Positions 1-6,823 of a stretch of DNA of 11,169 nucleotides are shown one piece after another. How positions within the stretch are numbered: the first letter of the stretch is position 1; each line of letters begins with the position of its first letter. Made by a program: the position numbers and the translations under genes. The notes below the pieces were generated by a model. It ran no database searches. It saw only the letters and a program-made list of their open reading frames with translations, and was not told where the DNA came from. The DNA is from Deltaproteobacteria bacterium (GTDB taxonomy: Bacteria; Desulfobacterota_B; Binatia; UBA9968): assembly GCA_016193385.1 (NCBI GenBank), contig JACPSF010000023.1:1-11169 (forward strand), in the 5' to 3' direction.

Positions 1-581
1 AACTCCCCATCCGCGTGAATGACCTTGGCGCGCCGCTCTCTATCCGCCTCCGCCTGCTTGGCCATGGCCCGCTGCATCTCCTGCGGAAGATCAATGTGCT
101 TTAGCTCCACTAAAACAACTTTGATCCCCCAGGGATCAGTCTGTTTGTCTAGGATGTCTTGAATGCGACTGTTGATCTTGTCCCTCTCGGCCAGAAGCTC
201 GTCCAGTTCGCCTTGACCGCAGACGCTCCGGAGCGTTACCTGAGCAAGCTGGGACGTAGCAAAGAGATAGTTCTCCACCTCCCGGATGGCCCGATTGGGC
301 TCCAACACCCTGAAGTACAAAACCGCACTGACCTTAACAGAGACGTTGTCGCGCGTGATCACATCCTGGGGAGGAATATCCATCGTGACCGTGCGAAGGT
401 CCACTCGGATCATCTTCTCGATGAAAGGGATGACATAGGTGATGCCGGGACCGCGTGGATCCACCATGCGCCCGAGTCTAAAGATCACGGCCCGCTCGTA
501 TTCCTTTAAGATCTTGATCCCGCTGATGAGCAGAATCACCACGATAATCAGAAACGTTGCAACAGGTCCAAAACCAAACAT
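1..581 (-). CDS. Slipin / stomatin-like SPFH (band 7) membrane protein, C-terminus cut by window edge
   Basis: The first 193 codons are visible and the gene continues past the left edge. Residues about 7-24 are a hydrophobic membrane segment with almost no preceding tail. The SPFH/band 7 domain follows, with the family's RAVIFRLGR (residues 30-38) and [10 protein letters not shown] (44-53), then the [12 protein letters not shown] stretch (126-137) and the start of the charged helical region (about 168-187). These are hallmarks of prokaryotic slipins, which oligomerise in the membrane and often work with NfeD and a membrane serine protease; no nfeD lies just upstream here, and downstream cannot be seen. 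The ATG is fixed by AGGAGG at 587-592. A sigma-54 promoter at 743-760 and an operator at 831-846 precede it, giving a predicted leader of about 150 bases. HflK/HflC is less likely because the N-terminal tail is so short. Confidence 0.9.
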   Translation of the reverse strand, partial: MFGFGPVATFLIIVVILLISGIKILKEYERAVIFRLGRMVDPRGPGITYVIPFIEKMIRVDLRTVTMDIPPQDVITRDNVSVKVSAVLYFRVLEPNRAIREVENYLFATSQLAQVTLRSVCGQGELDELLAERDKINSRIQDILDKQTDPWGIKVVLVELKHIDLPQEMQRAMAKQAEADRERRAKVIHADGE

Positions 582-596
582 CGCTCCCTCCTCTCG

Positions 597-612
597 AGAT
601 CCTCACGGATCT
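597..612 (-). promoter_or_regulatory. Perfect hairpin just 5' of the slipin ribosome site
   Basis: AGATCC and GGATCT form a perfect 6-bp stem around a 4-base loop, ending five bases upstream of the slipin AGGAGG. It would sit in the leader made from the sigma-54 promoter. It could affect mRNA stability or ribosome access, or be chance; no function is shown. Confidence 0.3.
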
Positions 613-742
613 AGCAGCAGTCGGTTCAGGTCAAGCCATACACCTTTTTGGGGCCGTTAGCCATAGCGACCTCATGGTGATAGCTCAGCGTAAGCGTTCT
701 CGGGCCAAGAAAAGCTTTCTGTTTTCTAAGCAGGCTTGGAAT

Positions 743-760
743 AAGCAAGGGCTGTGCCAA
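743..760 (-). promoter_or_regulatory. Sigma-54 (RpoN) promoter for the slipin gene
   Basis: The minus strand reads TTGGCACAGCCCTTGCTT. This matches the RpoN consensus TGGCAC-N5-TTGCW, with GG and GC at the strict 10-base spacing. The predicted start is near 733, about 150 bases before the slipin ATG. Its 5' flank (AATCTC read towards the -24 element) is shared with the universal stress gene promoter at 2638-2654. RpoN promoters need a bound AAA+ activator, and a candidate site lies 81 bases upstream. Confidence 0.85.
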
Positions 761-830
761 AGAGATTCTTGGTTTTTTAGTTCGAAGTCTGGGGCAAAGT
801 TCTCAGGATTGGAAACATGCTGAAGCAAAA

Positions 831-846
831 ATCGCAAAAACGCGAA
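831..846 (-). promoter_or_regulatory. Upstream activator palindrome, copy 1 (slipin)
   Basis: The plus strand reads ATCGCAAAAACGCGAA: arms TCGCA and CGCGA around AAAA, with one mismatch from a perfect 5-bp palindrome. Its centre is 81 bases upstream of the -24 GG of the slipin promoter. Copies at 2722-2737 and 6135-6150 hold the same place before two other sigma-54 promoters, which is why I call it an enhancer site. Confidence 0.7.
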
Positions 847-898
847 ACGTGACCGAACGGAATCCTCATGGGGTTGGCATCTGACCAGGCAGAACCAG

Positions 899-1540
899 TC
901 ACGGTTTGGGAATGCGCAGCCTCTTGCTGATCATCGCGCATCCGCTGGCGAAGTAGAGGATGGACAGGGGATGCCATCGGAAAGAGGCGATTGCGATGAA
1001 CCCGAGCGGCAGGTTGTCGCCAATGCGCCCCATGTAGAAACAGACGGCCAGCACAAGGATGAGGAGAATACTGGAGGGAATGGGCATACCCTCGAAGTAC
1101 TTCACCCTGCCTGTTTCGTTGGAGAGCTGAGCCGCGGTGACGTTGAAGCGTGCTAAGCGGCTAACGCCACAGCCCACAAAGAACAGCAGGATGAGCGCGT
1201 CCAGACCGCTGCGCATCCCTAGGCCATAGGCCACTGCTACCGGCGCCACCCCAAAGCTCACAATATCCGCCAGCGAATCGAGTTCCCTGCCAAATGGGGA
1301 GTGTTCGTGGCGCCATCGTGCGACTTTGCCGTCCGCGAAGTCGCACGCTAACGCCAGCACCAGGAGCCCCAAGGCCACGTTCACCCGCCAGCTCTGCGGC
1401 GTGATCAGATAGCTCATCATGCCCAGAACAGAGGCCGTTCCCGCAAAAGCGTTGGCGAGCGTGAGGAGATCTGCCACGTGATAGCTTCGCAGCATGGAGG
1501 GCTGCACGACCTGGTGCTGCGGCGGCGGCTCAACGGTCAT
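899..1540 (-). CDS. pssA: CDP-diacylglycerol--serine O-phosphatidyltransferase
   Basis: This integral membrane enzyme joins CDP-diacylglycerol and L-serine to give phosphatidylserine, the precursor of phosphatidylethanolamine. The CDP-alcohol phosphatidyltransferase motif is complete: D67, D70-G71, A74-R75, G84, D88 and D92 in the spacing DxxDGxxAR-x8-GxxxDxxxD, carrying the metal-binding and catalytic aspartates. The YHVADLLTLAN entry helix (20-30) and RLARFN (128-133) plus GMPIP (151-155) are typical of PssA rather than PgsA. Several hydrophobic helices follow, and the length of 213 residues is normal. I chose the ATG at 1540, with AGGA about nine bases upstream; an in-frame TTG at 1642 would add 34 unconserved residues, and M16 is a possible later start. 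No psd gene is adjacent. The slipin operator lies just downstream of the stop. Confidence 0.88.
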   Translation of the reverse strand: MTVEPPPQHQVVQPSMLRSYHVADLLTLANAFAGTASVLGMMSYLITPQSWRVNVALGLLVLALACDFADGKVARWRHEHSPFGRELDSLADIVSFGVAPVAVAYGLGMRSGLDALILLFFVGCGVSRLARFNVTAAQLSNETGRVKYFEGMPIPSSILLILVLAVCFYMGRIGDNLPLGFIAIASFRWHPLSILYFASGCAMISKRLRIPKP

Positions 1541-1591
1541 GGCTGGAAGTCCTGGGAGGCTGTTGAACTGTAAAGACCGGCGTATAGCTGT

Positions 1592-1611
1592 GCCGGGTCG
1601 AAAAGCCCGGC
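1592..1611. other. GC-rich hairpin between the universal stress gene and pssA
   Basis: GCCGGG and CCCGGC form a perfect 6-bp stem with an 8-base loop. On the plus strand it is followed by CTTTT, but no plus-strand gene ends here. On the minus strand no T-run follows, so it is a poor terminator for the stress gene. Role unknown. Confidence 0.3.
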
Positions 1612-1702
1612 CTTTTAAGTCCGCTTCCTGAAAGCGCCCCAATTGTACTCAGGGTGCAATGTGCTTTCTACGGCACTAAGGGACGAGAACAAAACAGATG
1701 CT

Positions 1703-2605
1703 CTAGCTCGAAGCCCGAATCACCAGCACCGGGTCGTCTGAGTGACGAACTACGCGATCCGTGACACTCCCCAAGACCCACCGACCAACCCCGGTTCTTC
1801 CGTGGGTAGACATTGCGACCAGGCTTTTGGGGCTCTTGTGAGCCACATCGATGATTTTTTCTGCGGCATTGCCTTCCAGCACCACGGTGGAAACCCGGTC
1901 CAATCCTTCCCCCCGCAACTTCCTTGCCATCTCATCAAGATATTGCTGGGATTCCTTCCTAATCTGCTCCCAAAGTTCTCCGAGGTCAGGGGCGTATCCC
2001 TCGCTGGCATAAACCGGTGTTGGCAGAGCGTACGCCCGCAGCAGAACTATCTCAAGATTCATCTTCTTGGCCAGATCCACTGCGTGCGGTATCACCGACT
2101 CCGCCAGCCCCGACCCGTCCAAAGGTACCATGACCCTCTCTAGTAGCGCCCTTTCAATGCCCTGCGTCCTCTCAGTCGTCCGAACCAGCAGCAGGTGATT
2201 GGGAGCTGCATGGAGGACCTTGTCAGCGACACTGCCGAGAAGCCACCGCTTGACACCAGAACGCCCATGAGTGGCCATGGCAATCAAGGTGCCGGCGTCG
2301 GCCGCCGCCGTATCGACGATGATCTCCGCCGGCTTGCCGATCTTCACACTACAATCAACTGGTAGCGAACCCGAGAACAAGGTCGCGACCTCTTTCAGGT
2401 AGGCACTCCTCTTTTCTCTCTCGGCGGTCATAACGTCATGATAGCGACCGTGCTGGGCAACTACTGAGGGCATAAGCGTATCCAGGTCGATCACTTCCAA
2501 GAGCTCGACAGGAATGTTAAACGCCTTAGCAAATGAGCGGGCATAGGGCAGGATACACTCCGAAAGCTGCGATCCATCGAGCGCCACCAGAATCCTCGTG
2601 TACAT
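1703..2605 (-). CDS. Tandem two-domain universal stress protein (UspA family)
   Basis: The 300 residues hold two Usp domains, about 2-142 and 157-297, both starting with the strand-and-aspartate pattern (RILVALDGS at 4-12, RVMVPLDGS at 157-165). Each carries the ATP-binding signature G-x2-G-x6-8-GS: GRSGVKRWLLGS (114-125) and GRTGVGRWVLGS (269-280). Both halves therefore look able to bind ATP, like the ATP-binding rather than the UspA-proper branch. The family is cytosolic and helps survival under starvation, hypoxia or respiratory stress; the specific role here is unknown. The ATG at 2605 follows AGGAGG closely. A sigma-54 promoter at 2638-2654 predicts a start near 2627 and a 22-base leader, with a perfect operator at 2722-2737. 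The gene appears to be its own transcription unit, with pssA about 160 bases downstream. Confidence 0.93.
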   Translation of the reverse strand: MYTRILVALDGSQLSECILPYARSFAKAFNIPVELLEVIDLDTLMPSVVAQHGRYHDVMTAEREKRSAYLKEVATLFSGSLPVDCSVKIGKPAEIIVDTAAADAGTLIAMATHGRSGVKRWLLGSVADKVLHAAPNHLLLVRTTERTQGIERALLERVMVPLDGSGLAESVIPHAVDLAKKMNLEIVLLRAYALPTPVYASEGYAPDLGELWEQIRKESQQYLDEMARKLRGEGLDRVSTVVLEGNAAEKIIDVAHKSPKSLVAMSTHGRTGVGRWVLGSVTDRVVRHSDDPVLVIRASS

Positions 2606-2637
2606 TGTTCTACCCTCCTAGCTTATGATTGGTAAGC

Positions 2638-2654
2638 AGCAAGGCTCGTGCCAA
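2638..2654 (-). promoter_or_regulatory. Sigma-54 (RpoN) promoter for the universal stress protein gene
   Basis: The minus strand reads TTGGCACGAGCCTTGCT, a full match to the extended RpoN consensus (TTGGCACG-N4-TTGCW). The predicted start is near 2627, 22 bases before the ATG and just ahead of its ribosome site. The perfect palindrome at 2722-2737 lies 78 bases upstream of the -24 GG. Confidence 0.92.
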
Positions 2655-2721
2655 GAGATTCTCATGCTTCCATAAAAAAACGGCTTAAATTTCTCAAGGT
2701 CGCGAACACAAACACGCAGCA

Positions 2722-2737
2722 ATCGCAAAAATGCGAA
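2722..2737 (-). promoter_or_regulatory. Upstream activator palindrome, copy 2 (universal stress gene)
   Basis: The plus strand reads ATCGCAAAAATGCGAA, with perfect TCGCA/TGCGA arms around AAAA. This is the cleanest of the three copies. Its centre is 78 bases upstream of the -24 GG. The wider flank (TTCTCA about 40 bases nearer the promoter, and GAAGTGAGAC beyond the arm) partly resembles copy 1, with GAAACGTGAC there. Confidence 0.75.
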
Positions 2738-2781
2738 GTGAGACAAAGGGGAACACGAACCTTTTTCCCTCTTTCATCAAG

Positions 2782-2814
2782 CCTTGCTTCAGGAAAACCT
2801 GTTGCCCCGCAAGG
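2782..2814 (-). other. Two-tier hairpin downstream of the DUF488 gene
   Basis: An outer CCTTGC/GCAAGG stem encloses an inner CAGG-AAAA-CCTG stem-loop, 20 bases beyond the DUF488 stop. No T-run follows on the minus strand, so it is not a classic intrinsic terminator. It may still mark the end of that transcript ahead of the stress gene operator. Confidence 0.35.
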
Positions 2815-2833
2815 ATATCTTCTTCTTCCATCA

Positions 2834-3202
2834 TCAGTGCCTCTCGCCTTTTTGTAGCTTGTGGCGCAGGTAATTGCGTAGAGCGATAGCGCTATTGTGC
2901 TTCGTGTCCCGGGCGCTGTAGAGCAGGGTTACACGATCGCGGCGGACCATTGCCAGAACAAGTCTCCAGGCCTCAGGCTTGGTGTCGAGCTCGGCGGCAT
3001 AGCGGCGCCTAAACTCGTCCCACTTCCCAGGATCGTGGCCGAACCAGCGGCGCAACGCGCCACTTGGCGCAATGTCTTTGAGCCACGCCTCCATTTGCAG
3101 AGCCTCTTTCTTTATGCCCCGTGGCCATAGCCGTTCGACGAGAAAGCGGTGCCCGTCGTCCGGGCCAAGCGGATCATATACCCGCTTAACTTCAAATCCC
3201 AT
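2834..3202 (-). CDS. DUF488 (YeaO-like) family protein
   Basis: The 122-residue product matches the DUF488 family along its length: KRVYDP near the start (6-11), FLVERLWPRG (20-29), a WFGHDP block (53-58), and the closing LLYSARDTKHNSA segment (93-105). The family is small, soluble and widespread; its biochemical role is not established, although the SARD segment is its most conserved patch. The ATG at 3202 is preceded by GGAGGG about ten bases upstream. It seems to be a single gene, with 200 bases to the next upstream gene and no sigma-54 promoter that I can find. Confidence 0.85.
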   Translation of the reverse strand: MGFEVKRVYDPLGPDDGHRFLVERLWPRGIKKEALQMEAWLKDIAPSGALRRWFGHDPGKWDEFRRRYAAELDTKPEAWRLVLAMVRRDRVTLLYSARDTKHNSAIALRNYLRHKLQKGERH

Positions 3203-3402
3203 GGATCTTTCCCTCCATCGAAGGCTGTCCAGGAGTTAACGAAGGAATCCTGATCCGTCTACTGCCGGCCGATCAAAAACTACCGCAGCCGCCATCTCAC
3301 CATAGAACTTCCCGCCTCAACATATTCCCAACCTACAAACGCTACTTGCCAGGATATTTCCTCCCTGTTCGTACCACTTCATAAAGGAAGTGCGTGTACC
3401 AA

Positions 3403-4098
3403 TTAGGTCATGTAGCTCCTCGCCTCTTGATCAGGTATCCGCAGTTGCCTGGACACAACATCCGGGGAGACGCCGAGGTTCATCCTAACAATCTCCGACA
3501 CCAGCTCCTTAACATAGACCTCGTAGGGCGTTGCTTCAGGCGATTCCCAGTATCGCTCGAAGTGATCTTGAAAAAGATTGGCCATGCCCTCCGAGGGGAT
3601 TGCGTAACCTTGTCTGGTGGGCTCTCTCTCCCCGGATTTCTCCGGAAGGCCAATGACTACCAACCTGCAGTCCACCACCATGTACCTCAAATCGTTGACG
3701 ATCAACCCAGGGTGATACCTGATTTTAGCCCCCGCCCTAGTGTAAAGGGATCCCATCTCAATCCTATCCGGCGACCTGGGGATCAGATACCAGACGTTAA
3801 CTCCCTTCGAAGATTCGACCTTGATCTGGTCCAGGATGCGGTCCACCGTCGATTCGTGGTCAGCGCGCGGACTGCTCCCCGTAACGCAACCGAATACCTC
3901 TGTCTTCGCTTTTAACAAGGCCTCCATTACGGCAATGAAATACTCTTGACGTGAAAATACCCTGGCGGTCCTATACATTTCGCCAATCAGGTTGCCCCTG
4001 GCCCTTTCCTCCCTCCTGCTCTGTACGACGACGAAGAGCGTGAAGGCCAGCAGAAGTAACTCAACAACTAAAAGGATGACTTCCAGGGAAATCTGCAC
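3403..4098 (-). CDS. Membrane-anchored protein of unknown function, possible degenerate PLD-like domain
   Basis: I do not recognise this gene with confidence. Residues 5-25 are a strong hydrophobic helix, followed by a basic and acidic juxtamembrane stretch (28-35), suggesting one N-terminal anchor with the rest in the cytoplasm. Residues about 45-188 have an alternating alpha/beta pattern: a helix, the strand TEVFGCVT (67-74), the strand GVNVWYLIPR (99-108), then AKIRYHPG (124-131), RYMVVDCRLVVIG (138-150), and a helix with FERYWESP (180-187). That layout resembles the PLD-like half-domain in some regulators, but the catalytic HxK-x4-D motif is absent (only H129 and D143 lie near). The start is GTG with AGGAGG ten bases upstream. 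Neighbours give no functional hint. Confidence 0.6.
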   Translation of the reverse strand: MQISLEVILLVVELLLLAFTLFVVVQSRREERARGNLIGEMYRTARVFSRQEYFIAVMEALLKAKTEVFGCVTGSSPRADHESTVDRILDQIKVESSKGVNVWYLIPRSPDRIEMGSLYTRAGAKIRYHPGLIVNDLRYMVVDCRLVVIGLPEKSGEREPTRQGYAIPSEGMANLFQDHFERYWESPEATPYEVYVKELVSEIVRMNLGVSPDVVSRQLRIPDQEARSYMT

Positions 4099-4301
4099 CG
4101 CTTAGAAACCTCCTAGTCATAAGCAAGTTTACATCTACGATCTTTGTGCTTTTCTCTCGAGTTCCTCAGCAAATTGCTCGAACCGTTGGTGCACATCTAG
4201 CCCGATCCCGTTTTCCACCATGTCGAATTTGTCATATAAGGCGCGTCGGTTTCTTCGGCATCATCGTTCCTTCCTGTCGCTCTGTGTTTGGACGACCGGG
4301 C

Positions 4302-5435
4302 TTAGGTGCACACCCCGGTCTCCAGGAGGCGAGGATAGTCGGTAAGGATCAAGGGCCCCTGCGGGCTAACGACCACTGTGTCTTCCACCCGCACGCCCCA
4401 GGGGCCGGTGTAGAGACCGCAATTACCAACAGCGATGACCACATTGGTCTGTAGAGGCGGTGGCGCCTTTTCTCCGTGGAAGAAGGCATGGCCCGGAGGC
4501 AAGGGGGCCTCCTCGAACTCGATACCCACGCCGTGGATCGGCGGGCCGAAGATGTGCTCCCCATGCCCTGCCTCTTTAAGAATCCCATGGACGGTTTGTT
4601 CAAGCTCGACCATGGTGGCCCCTGCCTTGACCTTGGCGATTGTGGCCTGTTGAGCTTTCAGATAAAGGTCGTAAGCTTCTTGTTGCTCAACCGTGGGTTT
4701 TCCCACACACACGGTGCGGCACATATCCGCGCTGTAACCGTTTGCTATGGGATGGAGATCGATCATCACCAAATCACCGGCTTGTAGTTTGCGCAGCGTA
4801 GGCAGCCCGTGGGCGATGTTTGTCCGCGGCCCCGACGCCACATAGCTGCGCCAGAACCCTTCGGCGCCGGCCTGTCGCATCGCGTATTCGGCTTCGGCTG
4901 CCACCTGGCTTTCCGTGACACCTGCTTTCACGCCCACCACAGCTGCCGTCATCCCTGCTTCAGCCACTTTAGAAGCTGCTCGGATCCGGTTGATTTCTTC
5001 ATCATCCTTGACCATGCGAAGCTCAGACATGACATGAGTGCAGTCCTTCACTGTGACACTTGCCGGCTTGGCATGGGGGTGGGTAAGCATGCCCATCATC
5101 GATTGGGTGAGGAAGGTATACTCCAGTCCCACCACGCCGCCGTGGATTCCGAAATGCTCGAAGTGATGGGCGATGGAGTGGATCATGCCCACCTCGTTCT
5201 CAAAGCCGACGATGTGGTCAAAGTGGGCTAGGGACTTGACGTCATCCACGTCAGTACTGGGCACACCCAACGCGACCTTCCCCTCCCGGTTAATCATGGC
5301 GTAAGCGCAAAGTCGCCCGTCACCTGTGAGGTAAAATATGTTGGACGGCTTGGTTAGGAGTAAAGCGTCAAGCCCTGCTTCTTTCATCAGATGGCTGCAT
5401 CTCTTTAAACGTTCCTGATGCTGATGATTCATCAC
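4302..5435 (-). CDS. M24 family metallopeptidase (aminopeptidase P / prolidase-like), one metal ligand not found
   Basis: The 377-residue cytosolic protein has the creatinase-type N-terminal domain (about 8-140) and the pita-bread catalytic domain (about 147-370). M24 enzymes usually cut Xaa-Pro bonds with two metal ions held by D, D, H, E and E. Here D226 and D237 (IDLHPIANGYSADM), H301 (HGVGIEFEE) and E351 (GVRVED) are present, as is H210. The glutamate normally found in the TIEPG-like block is missing, with VIAVGN at 333-338 in its place. It may be a variant subgroup, a one-metal enzyme, or a non-peptidase member. GTG at 5435 and ATG at 5432 are adjacent starts behind AGGAGG (5443-5448); the ATG is equally plausible. 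It starts 28 bases after the norB remnant and may be transcribed with it. Confidence 0.85.
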   Translation of the reverse strand: MMNHQHQERLKRCSHLMKEAGLDALLLTKPSNIFYLTGDGRLCAYAMINREGKVALGVPSTDVDDVKSLAHFDHIVGFENEVGMIHSIAHHFEHFGIHGGVVGLEYTFLTQSMMGMLTHPHAKPASVTVKDCTHVMSELRMVKDDEEINRIRAASKVAEAGMTAAVVGVKAGVTESQVAAEAEYAMRQAGAEGFWRSYVASGPRTNIAHGLPTLRKLQAGDLVMIDLHPIANGYSADMCRTVCVGKPTVEQQEAYDLYLKAQQATIAKVKAGATMVELEQTVHGILKEAGHGEHIFGPPIHGVGIEFEEAPLPPGHAFFHGEKAPPPLQTNVVIAVGNCGLYTGPWGVRVEDTVVVSPQGPLILTDYPRLLETGVCT

Positions 5436-5463
5436 TTCCTCTCCTCCTGTCGTGAGGCGATCG

Positions 5464-5902
5464 TTACCTCATGGCTGCAGCGCGATTCTTCACAGTTGGA
5501 GCCGGGCGCAGAGTCATTAAGTCTAAGACCGCAATAATCACCCCGCCGAGGAACACGAGGCCCAAAACGGCTAGGATCTCGAACCAGAAGCGCATCTGGG
5601 CTTGCGCCGTTATGTAACCGAGTCCCATGACTCGCTCAATGTAGGTTTGGAGCACCCCGGCCACGCTAAATGCCAATGTCATCAGAATCATCGTTATGCT
5701 CAGCCACCAGAAGGCCAAGGTCCCGCGCCGCTCATCGAACTCGGTCATCCCCTTGAGCTTCGGCATGGCATAGTAAAAGAACATGAGATTGAGAAGGACA
5801 TAGGCGCCGAAAAACGTAGGTGTCAACGGTCAGAACCAGGAACAGAGCCAGCGATACCAGAGTCCCGAGGTAGAAGATCCAGCGAGCCATCTTGCCCGTC
5901 AT
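5464..5902 (-). pseudogene. norC-norB (remnant): norC-norB deletion remnant: NorC N-terminus joined out of frame to NorB C-terminus
   Basis: From the ATG at 5902 (behind GAGGGA), 28 codons read as the membrane anchor of NorC, the cytochrome c subunit of nitric oxide reductase, ending in LTVDT at 5819. The heme c part is absent. From about 5817 the sequence is the C-terminal part of the catalytic subunit NorB: FFGAYVLLNL, YYAMPKLKG, then AFWWLSITMILMTLA and AGVLQTYIERV, ending in a last membrane helix and a TAA at 5464. This is about 117 residues of a normal 450 or so, without the histidines that bind heme b, heme b3 and the non-heme iron. The junction is out of frame: the NorC frame runs about 30 more codons into a stop, and NorB could only be read from a TTG at 5826. 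It cannot make NO reductase. Promoter and operator upstream are intact. Confidence 0.78.
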
Positions 5903-6046
5903 AAAAATTCCCTCTCTCTCGTCCGCTTCGTCTACTCAGGAAAGTGACCCCCTGCCGGGCTCTTAGCCGCGTCGTAGACTCGCTCAACGTAGTGAATGAA
6001 TTGAACGTACCCTTGCCTGGCGTTCCGCTCCAAAGATGGTAGACGG

Positions 6047-6062
6047 AGCAAACCCTGTGCCA
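6047..6062 (-). promoter_or_regulatory. Sigma-54 (RpoN) promoter of the norCB remnant
   Basis: The minus strand reads TGGCACAGGGTTTGCT, an exact TGGCAC-N5-TTGCW match. The predicted start is near 6036, about 134 bases before the norC ATG. It may now drive the downstream M24 peptidase gene. Sigma-54 control of NO reductase is known from the NorR systems of other bacteria. Confidence 0.85.
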
Positions 6063-6134
6063 GCTCATCCTTGTCCTATTCATTGGAACGCAGAAGGTGG
6101 CCTTTTCAGGAGTGAGAAGGAGGGGGAGATGGTT

Positions 6135-6150
6135 ATGGCAGAAATGCGAA
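6135..6150 (-). promoter_or_regulatory. Upstream activator palindrome, copy 3 (norCB remnant)
   Basis: The plus strand reads ATGGCAGAAATGCGAA: arms TGGCA and TGCGA around GAAA, with one arm mismatch. The centre is 82 bases upstream of the -24 GG. It ends only four bases before the stop codon of the neighbouring lipoprotein gene, so it lies between the two transcription units. Confidence 0.65.
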
Positions 6151-6154
6151 AAAG

Positions 6155-6823
6155 CTAGGGAGGCGGCGCGACCTCATCCATGCGGGAGCGTACCCAAAGG
6201 GCCACCTCGTTGAGCAACCTTGCGACCGCGCGGTTGGCGGCGATAACGCCGCCGTAAGCGTCGTCGCTCGGAGCCTCTGCTAGCACCTCGAATTCGCGTG
6301 TGCCAACGACGCCGAGGCTTTTTAGCTCGACGATCTGGATGCGTAGACTCATCCGCACACGGCTGGGCTGGTCAAAAAATTCCTGCTCGAGCGCGAGGCC
6401 TGCGACGTCGAGGCGGTAGTCGCCGCGCACCACGCTCGGTGTCTGAACCACGGCCTTAAAGCTCCCCGTTCTCTCCAGCGCCTGGGCGAGCAGAGGATGG
6501 AGCATGCGCGCGGGCGTGTCAGCCCATTGGTTAACGGCGTAATAACTAAGCTCATGGGGCCGCTTGAGGTAAACCATTCGCGCAGTGTCGTATCCGGCCT
6601 CGGCTTGAGGCAAACTGACGACCAGCGTCGTTCTGCCTTCTTTGCCGCTAACCTGCGGATAGGGCGTCACTGGGCTCTCCGGGCTCAACACGTAGGTTTG
6701 GACCATCGTCCGGTCCACCGTCGGAAACCCACAGGCGCTCGATGCCAAAGCAATAAGCGCCGAGAGGAGGAGCCGGCCGGTACAGCAGAACGATCGGGCC
6801 ATCCCATCCGAGACAGTGTTCAT
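6155..6823 (-). CDS. ABC-type transport auxiliary lipoprotein (PqiC-like), last gene of the lipid transport operon
   Basis: The 222-residue product starts with a lipoprotein signal: a basic stretch, hydrophobic residues 17-30, and a lipobox ending at C31 (SSAC), so it is probably lipid-anchored in the periplasm. The mature part fits the ABC-transport auxiliary family: YVLSP (44-48), VSLPQAEAGYDTARMVYLKRPHELSYY in the early domain, WADTPARML (100-108), and a C-terminal helix (about 192-215). In PqiABC this partner sits at the outer membrane end of an MCE bridge. The ATG at 6823 overlaps the mlaD stop as ATGA, implying translational coupling; M8 is an alternative that gives a more usual signal length. 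Role in lipid transfer is inferred from the operon. Confidence 0.8.
   Translation of the reverse strand: MNTVSDGMARSFCCTGRLLLSALIALASSACGFPTVDRTMVQTYVLSPESPVTPYPQVSGKEGRTTLVVSLPQAEAGYDTARMVYLKRPHELSYYAVNQWADTPARMLHPLLAQALERTGSFKAVVQTPSVVRGDYRLDVAGLALEQEFFDQPSRVRMSLRIQIVELKSLGVVGTREFEVLAEAPSDDAYGGVIAANRAVARLLNEVALWVRSRMDEVAPPP

Noticed and set aside
1574..1598. Possible sigma-54 promoter before pssA (minus strand CCGGCACAGCTATACGCC)
   Set aside because: The GG to GC spacing is 11 rather than 10, the TTGCW box is missing, and no operator lies upstream.
3335..3360. Possible fourth sigma-54 promoter before the DUF488 gene (minus strand TGGCAAGTAGCG)
   Set aside because: The -24 part is fair, but no GC falls at the required 10-base spacing and no palindrome is found about 80 bases upstream.
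4146..4301. Spacer between the M24 gene and the unknown membrane protein, including the palindrome AGCAAATTGCT
   Set aside because: No gene, promoter or terminator could be supported; the short palindrome alone is not enough.
5823..6083. An 86-codon minus-strand frame beginning upstream of the norC remnant
   Set aside because: It starts upstream of the predicted transcript start, has no family likeness, and runs in another frame across the NorC anchor, which is clearly recognisable.
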